Source: Candidatus Dormiibacterota bacterium (GTDB taxonomy: Bacteria; Chloroflexota; Dormibacteria; Aeolococcales; Bog-877). From it: a stretch of DNA of 6,825 nucleotides. Location: the NCBI GenBank assembly GCA_030038765.1, contig JASHRA010000077.1, positions 1 to 6,825 on the forward strand. The letters are read 5' to 3'. A model generated the notes under the pieces. It made no database searches and was not told the origin of the DNA. It saw only the letters and a list, made by a program, of their open reading frames with translations. The first letter of the stretch is position 1, and every line of letters begins with the position of its first letter. Of the stretch, positions 1 to 5,488 are shown in pieces. A program made the translations under genes and the position numbers.

Positions 1-1071
1 TGGCGCTTCCTGCTCGGCATCGGCATCGGCGGCGACTACCCGGTCAGCGCGGTGCTGATGAGCGAGTACTCGAACCGCCGCAACCGGGGCCGGCTGGTGG
101 GCATGGTCTTCTCGATGCAGGCTCTCGGCCTCATCGCCGGTCCCCTGGTGGCCCTCGTCATCCTGGGCCTGGGGGTGGAGCCGGGCGTGGCCTGGCGGCT
201 GATGCTGGGCCTGGGGGCAGTGCCCGCGCTGGCGGTGATCTACCTGCGCCGGACCATGCCCGAGTCGCCCCGCTACGCGGCCCAGGTCCAAGGCCGGGCG
301 GGGGCGGCGGCGGCGGCCATGCGTCGCTACACCGGCGGCGTGGTCGACGCCGGCGACGCGCCGGCGGCCAGCCGGCCCCGGCTCAGCCTGCGTCAGTTCC
401 TCTCCAACCGCCGGTACTCCACGCTGCTGCTGGGCACGGCCGGCTGCTGGTTCGTCTTCGACTACGCCTTCTACGGCAACACCATCTCCACCCCCCTGGT
501 GCTGAAGGCGGTCGCGCCCCACGCCAGCCTGGTGGCCGACACTGCCATCTCCCTGCTGATCTTCACGGTGGCGGCCGCGCCCGGCTACGTCCTGGCCTTC
601 CTCACCGTGGACCGGGTCGGCCACCGCCGCCTGCAGATGATCGGCTTCGCCATGATGGCGATCGCCTTCCTCGCCATCGCCGCCGTCCCGGGCGTGACCA
701 GCTTGATCGTGCCCTTCGTGCTGCTCTACGGCGTGAGCTACTTCTTCACCGAGTTCGGTCCCAACACGACCACCTTCCTCCTCGCCAGCGAGCTCTTCCC
801 GGTCTCGGCCCGGACCACCGGCCACGGGCTCTCCGCCGGGGTGGCCAAGGTGGGCGCCTTCGTCGGCACCCTGAGCTTCCCCTTGGTCAGCGGCGCCCTC
901 GGCCTCTCCGGCGTCATGGGCATCGCCGCCGGCGCCGCCCTGCTGGGCCTGCTGCTCACCCGCTCGGTGCTGCCCGAGCCGGCGGGCCTATCCCTGGAGG
1001 AGGCGAGCGAGCAGGGCGGTGAGCTCGGGCCGGAGCGGGCCGCTCCCCGGCTGGAGACGGTCTCCGCCTGA
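1..1071 (+). CDS. MFS transporter, phosphate:H+ symporter-like (5' partial)
   Basis: The frame is open from base 1 and ends at TGA 1069-1071, leaving 356 visible residues. The N-terminus, probably about 100 residues and the first three helices, lies outside the window. The visible part opens in a helix with GIGIGGDYPVSA (residues 6-17), followed by a charged loop with SEYSNRRNRGR. A long cytoplasmic loop follows at about residues 84-135, then a second bundle of about six hydrophobic segments. DRVGHRR (204-210) is the canonical MFS inter-helix loop. GGDYP, DYAFYG (about 154-159) and FGPNTTTF (252-259) followed by a SELFP/HG element resemble the PHS family of MFS carriers (Pho84-like). Family membership is well supported; the substrate is not, and such bacterial homologues are often annotated only as MFS or sugar transporters. 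The C-terminal tail is acidic. It is convergent with the kinase/aldolase operon, so it need not serve that pathway. Confidence 0.9.
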   Translation, partial: WRFLLGIGIGGDYPVSAVLMSEYSNRRNRGRLVGMVFSMQALGLIAGPLVALVILGLGVEPGVAWRLMLGLGAVPALAVIYLRRTMPESPRYAAQVQGRAGAAAAAMRRYTGGVVDAGDAPAASRPRLSLRQFLSNRRYSTLLLGTAGCWFVFDYAFYGNTISTPLVLKAVAPHASLVADTAISLLIFTVAAAPGYVLAFLTVDRVGHRRLQMIGFAMMAIAFLAIAAVPGVTSLIVPFVLLYGVSYFFTEFGPNTTTFLLASELFPVSARTTGHGLSAGVAKVGAFVGTLSFPLVSGALGLSGVMGIAAGAALLGLLLTRSVLPEPAGLSLEEASEQGGELGPERAAPRLETVSA

Positions 1072-1097
1072 GCCGGGCGGCGGTCGCGCCCGGGCTC
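1070..1097 (+). terminator. Bulged GC hairpin over the transporter stop, possible terminator
   Basis: Arms GAGCCGGGC (1070-1078) and GCCCGGGCTC (1088-1097) pair over 9 bp with one bulged G and a 9-nt loop. The hairpin begins inside the stop codon of the transporter and is not followed by a T run. It could end or stabilise the transporter mRNA, but a chance GC pairing is possible. Confidence 0.35.
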
Positions 1098-1100
1098 GGA

Positions 1101-1106
1101 TAAGCT
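1101..1106 (+). promoter_or_regulatory. Candidate -10 box for a leaderless transcript of the DinB gene
   Basis: TAAGCT matches the TANNNT -10 consensus seen in high-GC bacteria. It ends 7 nt before the GTG at 1113, so the expected transcription start falls on the first base of the start codon. No convincing Shine-Dalgarno sequence precedes that GTG, which fits leaderless translation. No recognisable -35 element is seen at the expected distance. Confidence 0.4.
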
Positions 1107-1112
1107 CGCCGG

Positions 1113-1571
1113 GTGATCTCCAAGGAGGACTACCTGGCCTTCGTCGACGAGGCGCTCGACGACATGTGCCGGATCGTCGCCGAGCTCGGGGACGAGGGCG
1201 CCAACCGGAGACTGGACGCGCCCGGCTCCAACTCCCCCTTCGCCATCCTCACCCACTGCCTCGGCGTCATCGAGTACTGGGCCGGACAGGTGGCCGCGGG
1301 CAGGCAGATCGTGCGCGACCGGGAGGCCGAGTTCCGCGCCTCAGGCCCGGTCTCGGAGCTGCTGGAGCGAGTGCGCGAGCAGCGCCAGCGGCTCGCCTCC
1401 GACCTGGAGCTGGCGCAGCCCCAGGAGCCTCCCCGGGGTCCGCTCCCGGAGGCGGACCGGCGTCTCTACCTGGGGCGGACCCAGGGCGGGGCGCTGATCC
1501 ACGTCTTCGACGAGCTGGCCCGTCACCGGGGCCAGATGGAAGTGACCCGGGACCAGCTGCAGCGGGGCTGA
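1113..1571 (+). CDS. DinB/DUF664-family putative metal-binding protein
   Basis: This 152-residue protein has the size and layout of the DinB/YfiT four-helix-bundle superfamily. In that superfamily three histidines bind a divalent metal, and some members are thiol-dependent transferases using bacillithiol or mycothiol. Here LTHCLGVIEYWAG places His48 in the second helix, and IHVFDELARHRGQME provides His130 and His138 near the C-terminus, matching the DUF664 pattern of H-x3-E-x-ARHxG. A helical, charged segment at residues 70-100 separates them. The GTG start is chosen because it begins directly at a typical helix-1 sequence and sits 7 nt after a TANNNT box; no internal alternative keeps helix 1. 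The gene lies 41 nt after the transporter and 24 nt before the split-barrel gene, and is probably cotranscribed with the latter. The substrate is unknown. A link to mycothiol chemistry is only inferred from the family. Confidence 0.8.
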   Translation: MISKEDYLAFVDEALDDMCRIVAELGDEGANRRLDAPGSNSPFAILTHCLGVIEYWAGQVAAGRQIVRDREAEFRASGPVSELLERVREQRQRLASDLELAQPQEPPRGPLPEADRRLYLGRTQGGALIHVFDELARHRGQMEVTRDQLQRG

Positions 1572-1595
1572 GAAGGGCCCGCACCGAGGCGAGCC

Positions 1596-2120
1596 GTGTA
1601 CGAGACGCCTGACGACCTGGCCGATTTGGACCTGCTCCTGAGCCGCTCCCTGGAGGGTGCAAGCGAGCACCTGCGCTCGATCATCAGCAGAGAGCGGCAG
1701 CCCTCGGCCCAGGACCTGGTCGACCGGCTGGACGGGATGCGGGTGCTGGCCCTGGCCACGGTCAGCGGCGCGGGGCGGCCACGCATCAGCGCTGTCGACG
1801 GGCACTTCCTACGCGGGCACTGGGTCTTCTCCACCAGTGCCACGTCGGTCAAGGCGATGGATCTGCGCCAGCGCCCGGCACTGAGCGCCGCCCACCTGGA
1901 GGGAGAGCTCCTGGGCGTCTTCACCCACGGCGAGGCGGAGTTCCTGGATCCGGGCCACCGGGACCGGGCCTGGGTCGACTCCCACCTCACCCACCACTAC
2001 GGCAGTTCGCCCCTCGGCTGGGGTGCCGAGATCGTCTACGTGCGCGTTCGGCCGCGCTGGATGGTGGCCTTCGCTCAGAAGCCGGGGGCGGAGGCCAGCG
2101 CGCCTCCGCCCCCGGGCTGA
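1596..2120 (+). CDS. Pyridoxamine 5'-phosphate oxidase-like (flavin/F420 split-barrel) protein
   Basis: The protein has 174 residues from a GTG start. A helical N-terminal region (about 8-47, containing LRSIISRERQPSAQDLVDRL) leads into a split beta-barrel. Strand 1 is MRVLALATVSGAGRPRISAVDG (48-69), strand 2 is HWVFSTSATSVKAMDL (75-90), which normally contacts the cofactor phosphate, and then come LSAAHLEGELLGVFTHGEAEFL (96-117) and IVYVRVRPRWMVAF (146-159). The order and motifs match small PNPOx-fold proteins of actinobacteria, which bind FMN, F420 or haem. The fold is well supported but the reaction is not: PNPOx proper is unlikely because the substrate-binding C-terminal part is absent. 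The last residues (about 165-174) are a Pro/Ala/Gly tail that coincides with a perfect DNA hairpin, so the tail may exist for the RNA rather than the protein. It follows the DinB gene by 24 nt; an AGGCGAG stretch a few bases before the GTG is only a weak ribosome-binding site. Confidence 0.82.
   Translation: MYETPDDLADLDLLLSRSLEGASEHLRSIISRERQPSAQDLVDRLDGMRVLALATVSGAGRPRISAVDGHFLRGHWVFSTSATSVKAMDLRQRPALSAAHLEGELLGVFTHGEAEFLDPGHRDRAWVDSHLTHHYGSSPLGWGAEIVYVRVRPRWMVAFAQKPGAEASAPPPPG
2082..2115. terminator. Perfect 14-bp GC hairpin in the end of the PNPOx gene
   Basis: CCGGGGGCGGAGGC (2082-2095) and GCCTCCGCCCCCGG (2102-2115) are exact inverted repeats around a 6-nt loop. The structure sits within the last codons of the plus-strand gene and downstream of the minus-strand dhaK. 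It has no T tract on either side. With the next hairpin it probably forms a strong stop or mRNA 3'-end structure for the minus-strand operon. Confidence 0.6.
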
Positions 2121-2144
2121 GCCCCGGCCCTGGCGGGCCGGGGC
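2121..2144. terminator. Perfect 10-bp hairpin between convergent genes, likely bidirectional terminator
   Basis: GCCCCGGCCC (2121-2130), loop TGGC, then GGGCCGGGGC (2135-2144) is an exact inverted repeat starting at the base after the PNPOx stop. It ends 11 nt before the last base of dhaK. The position between two convergent genes is typical of a shared terminator. There is no poly-T run, so it would be of the T-less kind common in GC-rich genomes, or it protects the mRNA ends. Confidence 0.7.
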
Positions 2145-2155
2145 CTGGTCCCTGC

Positions 2156-3151
2156 TCAGAAGACCCGGATGGAGACCTCGGCCGGCTCGTTGAGGAGCTT
2201 CTTCAGCTCGTCGTCGACCTTGAGCAGCGTCATCGAGGCTCCCGCCATCTCCAGGGAGGTGCAGTACTCGTTGACGTAGCTGCGGAAGACCTTGATCCCC
2301 TTCTCCTCCAGCTTCTTGTGGGTGATCCCGTAGAGGAGGTAGAGCTCACCGATAGGGGTGCCGCCCAGGCCGTTGAGCATGAGGGCGACCTCGTCCCCGC
2401 TGTTGAAGGGAAGGTCGGGGAGGATCGCGTTCAGCATGATGTCCACGATCTCGTTGGCGGAGACCAGCTTGGTCCGCTGGCGTCCCGGCTCACCGTGGAT
2501 GCCGATCCCGACCTCCATCTCGTCGTCGGCGATCTCGAAGAGCGGCGAGCCCTTGACCGGCGGGGTGCAGGAGCTCAGGGCGATGCCCAGGGTGCGCACG
2601 TTGGCGATCACCTTGTTGCCGATCCGGACCAGCTCGTCCAGGTCGGCGCCGTTCTCGGAGGCGGCGCCCACCGCCTTGATGACGAAGAAGTTGCCGGCCA
2701 CGCCGCGCCGGCCCACGGTCCAGGTCGAGTCCTTGACCGCGACGTCGTCGTTGACCAGCAGGGTCTCGATCTTGATCCCGTCCATCTCGGACATCTCCCG
2801 CCCCTGCTCGAACGCGAGGCGGTCGCCGGTGTAGTTGTTGACGATGTGGAGCACGCCCTTGGGCGAGCTCAGCAGCTTGGTTGTCTCGTACACGAACTCC
2901 ACCGGGGGGCCGGCGAAGACGTCGCCGGGACAGGCGGCGTCCAGCATGCCCTTGCCGACGATCATGGTGTGGGCCGGCTCATGCCCGGAGCCGGAGCCCT
3001 GGATGATCGTCACCTTGTTGTCCTGGGGAATGTCGGCGCGGTAGATCAGGTTGTACTTGGGCTCGTACTTGAGCCGGCCGCCGCTGGCGAGGTAGATCCC
3101 CTCCAGCATCTCGGGTACGAACTGCCTCGGGTCGTTGACGAACTTTTTCAC
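2156..3151 (-). CDS. dhaK: Dihydroxyacetone kinase subunit DhaK-like (substrate-binding subunit)
   Basis: At 331 residues this is full length for DhaK. The family binds dihydroxyacetone or related 1-hydroxy-ketoses as a hemiaminal to a histidine and passes them to DhaL for phosphorylation in the cytoplasm. GSGSGHEPAH (52-61) carries the conserved His57. NNYTGD (105-110) supplies the conserved Asp110, and GIGIHGEPG (215-223) holds His219, the covalent substrate ligand. The C-terminal SLEMAGASMTLL is near the usual SLEMAGFSxTLL, with Ala replacing the common Phe/Gly. The GTG start is preceded by AGGAG with a 9-nt spacer and begins MKKFVNDP, the normal DhaK N-terminus. It is the last gene of the operon, 22 nt after dhaL, as a separate polypeptide rather than a DhaK-DhaL fusion. 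The true substrate may be dihydroxyacetone, or a C4/C5 ketose as in known erythrulose kinases of this family. Confidence 0.93.
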   Translation of the reverse strand: MKKFVNDPRQFVPEMLEGIYLASGGRLKYEPKYNLIYRADIPQDNKVTIIQGSGSGHEPAHTMIVGKGMLDAACPGDVFAGPPVEFVYETTKLLSSPKGVLHIVNNYTGDRLAFEQGREMSEMDGIKIETLLVNDDVAVKDSTWTVGRRGVAGNFFVIKAVGAASENGADLDELVRIGNKVIANVRTLGIALSSCTPPVKGSPLFEIADDEMEVGIGIHGEPGRQRTKLVSANEIVDIMLNAILPDLPFNSGDEVALMLNGLGGTPIGELYLLYGITHKKLEEKGIKVFRSYVNEYCTSLEMAGASMTLLKVDDELKKLLNEPAEVSIRVF

Positions 3152-3173
3152 CTCTTGGCTCTCCTAGCTTTCC

Positions 3174-3830
3174 TCACCCGTACTTCTCGCGCCAGGCGGC
3201 GCTGATGGCCTGGAGAATCACGCCCACGGCGGTGGCGCCGGCGTCGACGGAGCCGATGCTGCGCTCGCCCGTGTAGGCGGCGCGGCCCCGCATGGCCAGC
3301 ATCGGCTTGGTGTCCTCGGCGGCCTTGGTGGCGGCGTCGGCGGCAGCCTGGATGGCCTTCACCCCGTGGTCCTCGGCCGACTCCGGCTTGGCCAGCTCCG
3401 CCTCCAGGGTGTCGACCGCGGGCACCAGGGCGTCGAGCAGGGTCTTCTCCCCCAGCGAGGCCCCACCCCGCTGCATGATCCCGGTGATCGCCGCCCTCAG
3501 GATCTCGATCACGTCCTCGTGGCTGAGGTCGGTCTTGTCCCCGGCCGCGGCCGAGGCCCGCAGGAAGGCGGTGCCCCAGATCGGACCGCTGGAGCCGCCC
3601 ACCTTGCCGGAGAGGATGAAGCCGACCTTCTTGAGGATCGCCCCGGTGCTGCTGCGGTCGAAGGTGTCGAAGTCGCTGATGACGACCTCGAAGCCGCTCC
3701 GGAGCGAGTAGCCGAAGTCCCCGTCGCCGACCACCGCGTCGAGCTCAGAGAAGTAGACCGTGTTCTCGACGCAGGTCTCGGCCGTGGTCTTGACGACGAG
3801 GTCGAGACCCTCGATCGAAGTCGATGCCAT
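3174..3830 (-). CDS. dhaL: Dihydroxyacetone kinase subunit DhaL-like (nucleotide-binding subunit)
   Basis: The protein has 218 residues, the usual DhaL size. It should hold ADP/ATP with Mg2+ and phosphorylate the ketose bound to DhaK. LDAVVGDGDFG (30-40) supplies the three Mg-binding aspartates Asp31, Asp36 and Asp38. GKVGGSSGP (75-83), GGASLGEKTLLDAL (122-135) and GRAAYTGERSIGSVDAGAT (182-200) follow in the family order. Two sites differ from the textbook form: GDGDHG is GDGDFG (Phe39), and the late GHxDPGA element reads GSVDAGA. All metal-binding aspartates remain, so the protein is probably active but of a distinct subgroup. The ATG start has a near-perfect ribosome-binding site. It follows the phosphatase gene by 35 nt. 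No DhaM gene is present, so the donor could be ATP directly or a PTS protein encoded elsewhere. Confidence 0.92.
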   Translation of the reverse strand: MASTSIEGLDLVVKTTAETCVENTVYFSELDAVVGDGDFGYSLRSGFEVVISDFDTFDRSSTGAILKKVGFILSGKVGGSSGPIWGTAFLRASAAAGDKTDLSHEDVIEILRAAITGIMQRGGASLGEKTLLDALVPAVDTLEAELAKPESAEDHGVKAIQAAADAATKAAEDTKPMLAMRGRAAYTGERSIGSVDAGATAVGVILQAISAAWREKYG

Positions 3831-3838
3831 ACCTTGCT

Positions 3839-3848
3839 CCCCTCCTTT
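3839..3848 (-). promoter_or_regulatory. Strong ribosome-binding site of dhaL
   Basis: Read on the minus strand, AAAGGAGGGG lies 8 nt before the ATG at 3830 and nearly matches the full anti-Shine-Dalgarno complement. It is the strongest such site in the window. It suggests that the kinase subunits are translated independently of, and perhaps more than, the coupled upstream genes. Confidence 0.75.
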
Positions 3849-3865
3849 GTGCGCCGCCCGAGGGC

Positions 3866-4639
3866 TCAGGCGGCGAGGCAGGTCTCCAGGTCCTCCAGCG
3901 TCACGTAGTCGCCGAGCCTGGCCGAGGTCCGGTTGGCCAGGACCTGGATCGGCTCCAGCTCGGGGTCGCCCAGCGAGGAGAGCACCATCAGGGCCCCCTC
4001 GAAGTCCTCCTCGGCGGTGTAGCCGGTGACGGTGATGATGCAGCGCAGCCCGGCCCCGCCCGCCGAGAGCAGCCCGTTGCGGGAGTCCTCGACCACCACC
4101 GCCTCCCCCGCCGGCACCCCGAGCCGCTCCAGGGCCAGCTGGTAGATGTCCGGGGCCGGCTTCTTGTGGGGCACGCAGTCCCCGGCCAGGACCACGTCGA
4201 AGCGCCGGGCGCGCTCCTCGCCCACGGCGTACTCCAGGATGGCGTGGACCGAGGCCTCCGCCGAGGTCGAGGCCACGGCCAGGTGCCAGCCCCGGTCCTG
4301 GGTGGCGGCCACCAGCCGGGCGATCCCCGGCCGGGGCGGCAGCTTGCCCTCGGCCACCATCTGGGTGTAGATGGCGGTCTTGCGCTGGTGCCAGCGCGAG
4401 ACCTGCTCCAGCTGCTGCTCGCGCTCCGGGGGCAGGCCGGTGGCGGCCACGAACTCTGGCGTCAGCAGGCTCGCCATGCGCTCCTTGCCGCCGCCGATGA
4501 GCAGGCGCCGCCCGTACTCCTCCTCCGACCAGCGTACCGGGAGCCGGAACTCCTCGAAGGTCTGGTTGAAGGCGGGCAGGTGGCCGTAGCGCTCGGTGTC
4601 GGCCAGAACTCCGTCGCAGTCCAGGATCAGCGTGCTCAC
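3866..4639 (-). CDS. HAD-superfamily phosphatase, CbbY-like
   Basis: This 257-residue protein has all four HAD motifs. Motif I is LDCDGVLADTE, with nucleophile Asp7 and acid/base Asp9. Motif II is VASTS (122-126), motif III is HKKPAPDIY (158-166), and motif IV is VVEDSRNG (182-189). The helical cap after motif I contains GGGKERM (49-55), a signature shared with CbbY, which removes the 1-phosphate of xylulose-1,5-bisphosphate and lies in many Calvin-cycle operons. Motifs and cap fit a sugar-phosphate phosphatase; a beta-phosphoglucomutase-like mutase is less likely given the CbbY signature. The GTG start overlaps the aldolase stop as GTGA, with GGGAGGG just upstream, so translation is probably coupled. 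In this operon it may dephosphorylate the aldolase product or a misformed bisphosphate. The substrate is inferred, not shown. Confidence 0.88.
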   Translation of the reverse strand: MSTLILDCDGVLADTERYGHLPAFNQTFEEFRLPVRWSEEEYGRRLLIGGGKERMASLLTPEFVAATGLPPEREQQLEQVSRWHQRKTAIYTQMVAEGKLPPRPGIARLVAATQDRGWHLAVASTSAEASVHAILEYAVGEERARRFDVVLAGDCVPHKKPAPDIYQLALERLGVPAGEAVVVEDSRNGLLSAGGAGLRCIITVTGYTAEEDFEGALMVLSSLGDPELEPIQVLANRTSARLGDYVTLEDLETCLAA

Positions 4640-5487
4640 CAGGCCCTCCCCACGCTATCGAAGAGGCGCATGTGGGAGGCGGCCATCTCCAGCACCGCGG
4701 CCCGCTGGGCCCGGAAGATCGAGGGCGGGTCGTACTCCCCGGGGTGCTCGGTCATGAAGTCGTAGCCCGACTTCATGAAGGCGATCTTGAGTGCGGTCGA
4801 GATGTTGACCTTGGCGCAGCCCCGGGCGATCAGGTCGCTGAACTGGTCCGGCGTCATGCCGGTGCCCCCGTGCAGGGCCACCGGCTTGCCGGTCGCGGCC
4901 ACGATGTCGGTCACCCGCTGGCTGTCCAGCTTGGGCGTGGTCCGGTACATGCCGTGGGCGTTGCCGATGGCGGGCGCGAAGATGTCGACCCCGGTCGACT
5001 TGACGAAGTCGACCGCCACCTCCAGCGACTGCTCCTCCACCTCCTCGTCGTCGGCCATGTCCTCGACCCGCTTGAAGCCCTCGATCTCGCCCTCGACCAG
5101 GGCGCCGTAGCGCTCCGCCTCGGCCACCACCTCGACGCACTGGCGCTTGTTCTCCTCCACGCTGAGCTTGGAGGCGTCGAAGAGCACCGAGTTCCAGCCC
5201 TTGGCCAGGCAGGCGCTGATCAGCTCCCGGCTGGGGCAGTGGTCGAGGTGCAGCGCGACCGGCACCGTGATCGGCTCCGTCATCTCCAGCCACATGGAGT
5301 AGAGGACGTTGAGGCCGACCTGCTCGACCGTCTTCACCGAGGTCTGGACGATCAGCGGCGAGCGCTGCTGCTCCGCCGCCGCCAGCACCGCCTCCAGGGT
5401 CAGGTCGTTGACGACGTTGATTGCCGCCACCCCGTAGCGGTCCGCGAAGGCGCGCTCGATGATCCGCTGGGTCGGGACTACAGGCAT
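4636..5487 (-). CDS. Class II (zinc) ketose-phosphate aldolase, FBA/GatY-KbaY family
   Basis: The ATG start at 5487 gives 283 residues, the usual length for the fructose-bisphosphate/tagatose-bisphosphate class II aldolases. These enzymes reversibly split a ketose phosphate into DHAP and an aldehyde using zinc. VALHLDHC (77-84) carries His80, Asp82 (catalytic) and zinc ligand His83. GNAHG (175-179) gives zinc ligand His178, and LHGGTG (205-210) gives His206. AKVNISTALK (225-234) is the DHAP-phosphate loop and resembles the GatY/KbaY form (NVATELK) more than the classical FBA NIDTD form. The start is fixed by AGGAGTG upstream and by family length; a longer reading frame reaches 5544 but its first 19 codons lie inside the regulator gene. 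The start is 1 nt after the regulator stop (TGAgATG), and the end overlaps the phosphatase start. The aldehyde partner cannot be read from the sequence. Confidence 0.92.
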   Translation of the reverse strand: MPVVPTQRIIERAFADRYGVAAINVVNDLTLEAVLAAAEQQRSPLIVQTSVKTVEQVGLNVLYSMWLEMTEPITVPVALHLDHCPSRELISACLAKGWNSVLFDASKLSVEENKRQCVEVVAEAERYGALVEGEIEGFKRVEDMADDEEVEEQSLEVAVDFVKSTGVDIFAPAIGNAHGMYRTTPKLDSQRVTDIVAATGKPVALHGGTGMTPDQFSDLIARGCAKVNISTALKIAFMKSGYDFMTEHPGEYDPPSIFRAQRAAVLEMAASHMRLFDSVGRAW

Positions 5488-5488
5488 C

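Noticed and set aside
1..1071. Transporter as the uptake system for the kinase/aldolase operon
   Set aside because: It is on the opposite strand, convergent, and separated by two other genes and terminators; its motifs point to the phosphate symporter-like group. The link cannot be supported.
1019..1662. Alternative frames over the DinB gene on both strands
   Set aside because: They are Pro/Arg/Gly/Ala-rich and lack the histidine motifs found in the chosen frame.
2318..3205. Long plus-strand reading frame (295 codons) opposite dhaK
   Set aside because: It is the mirror of a clear DhaK gene, rich in Val/Asp/Gly/His/Leu as expected from antisense GC-rich codons, with no motif or ribosome-binding site.
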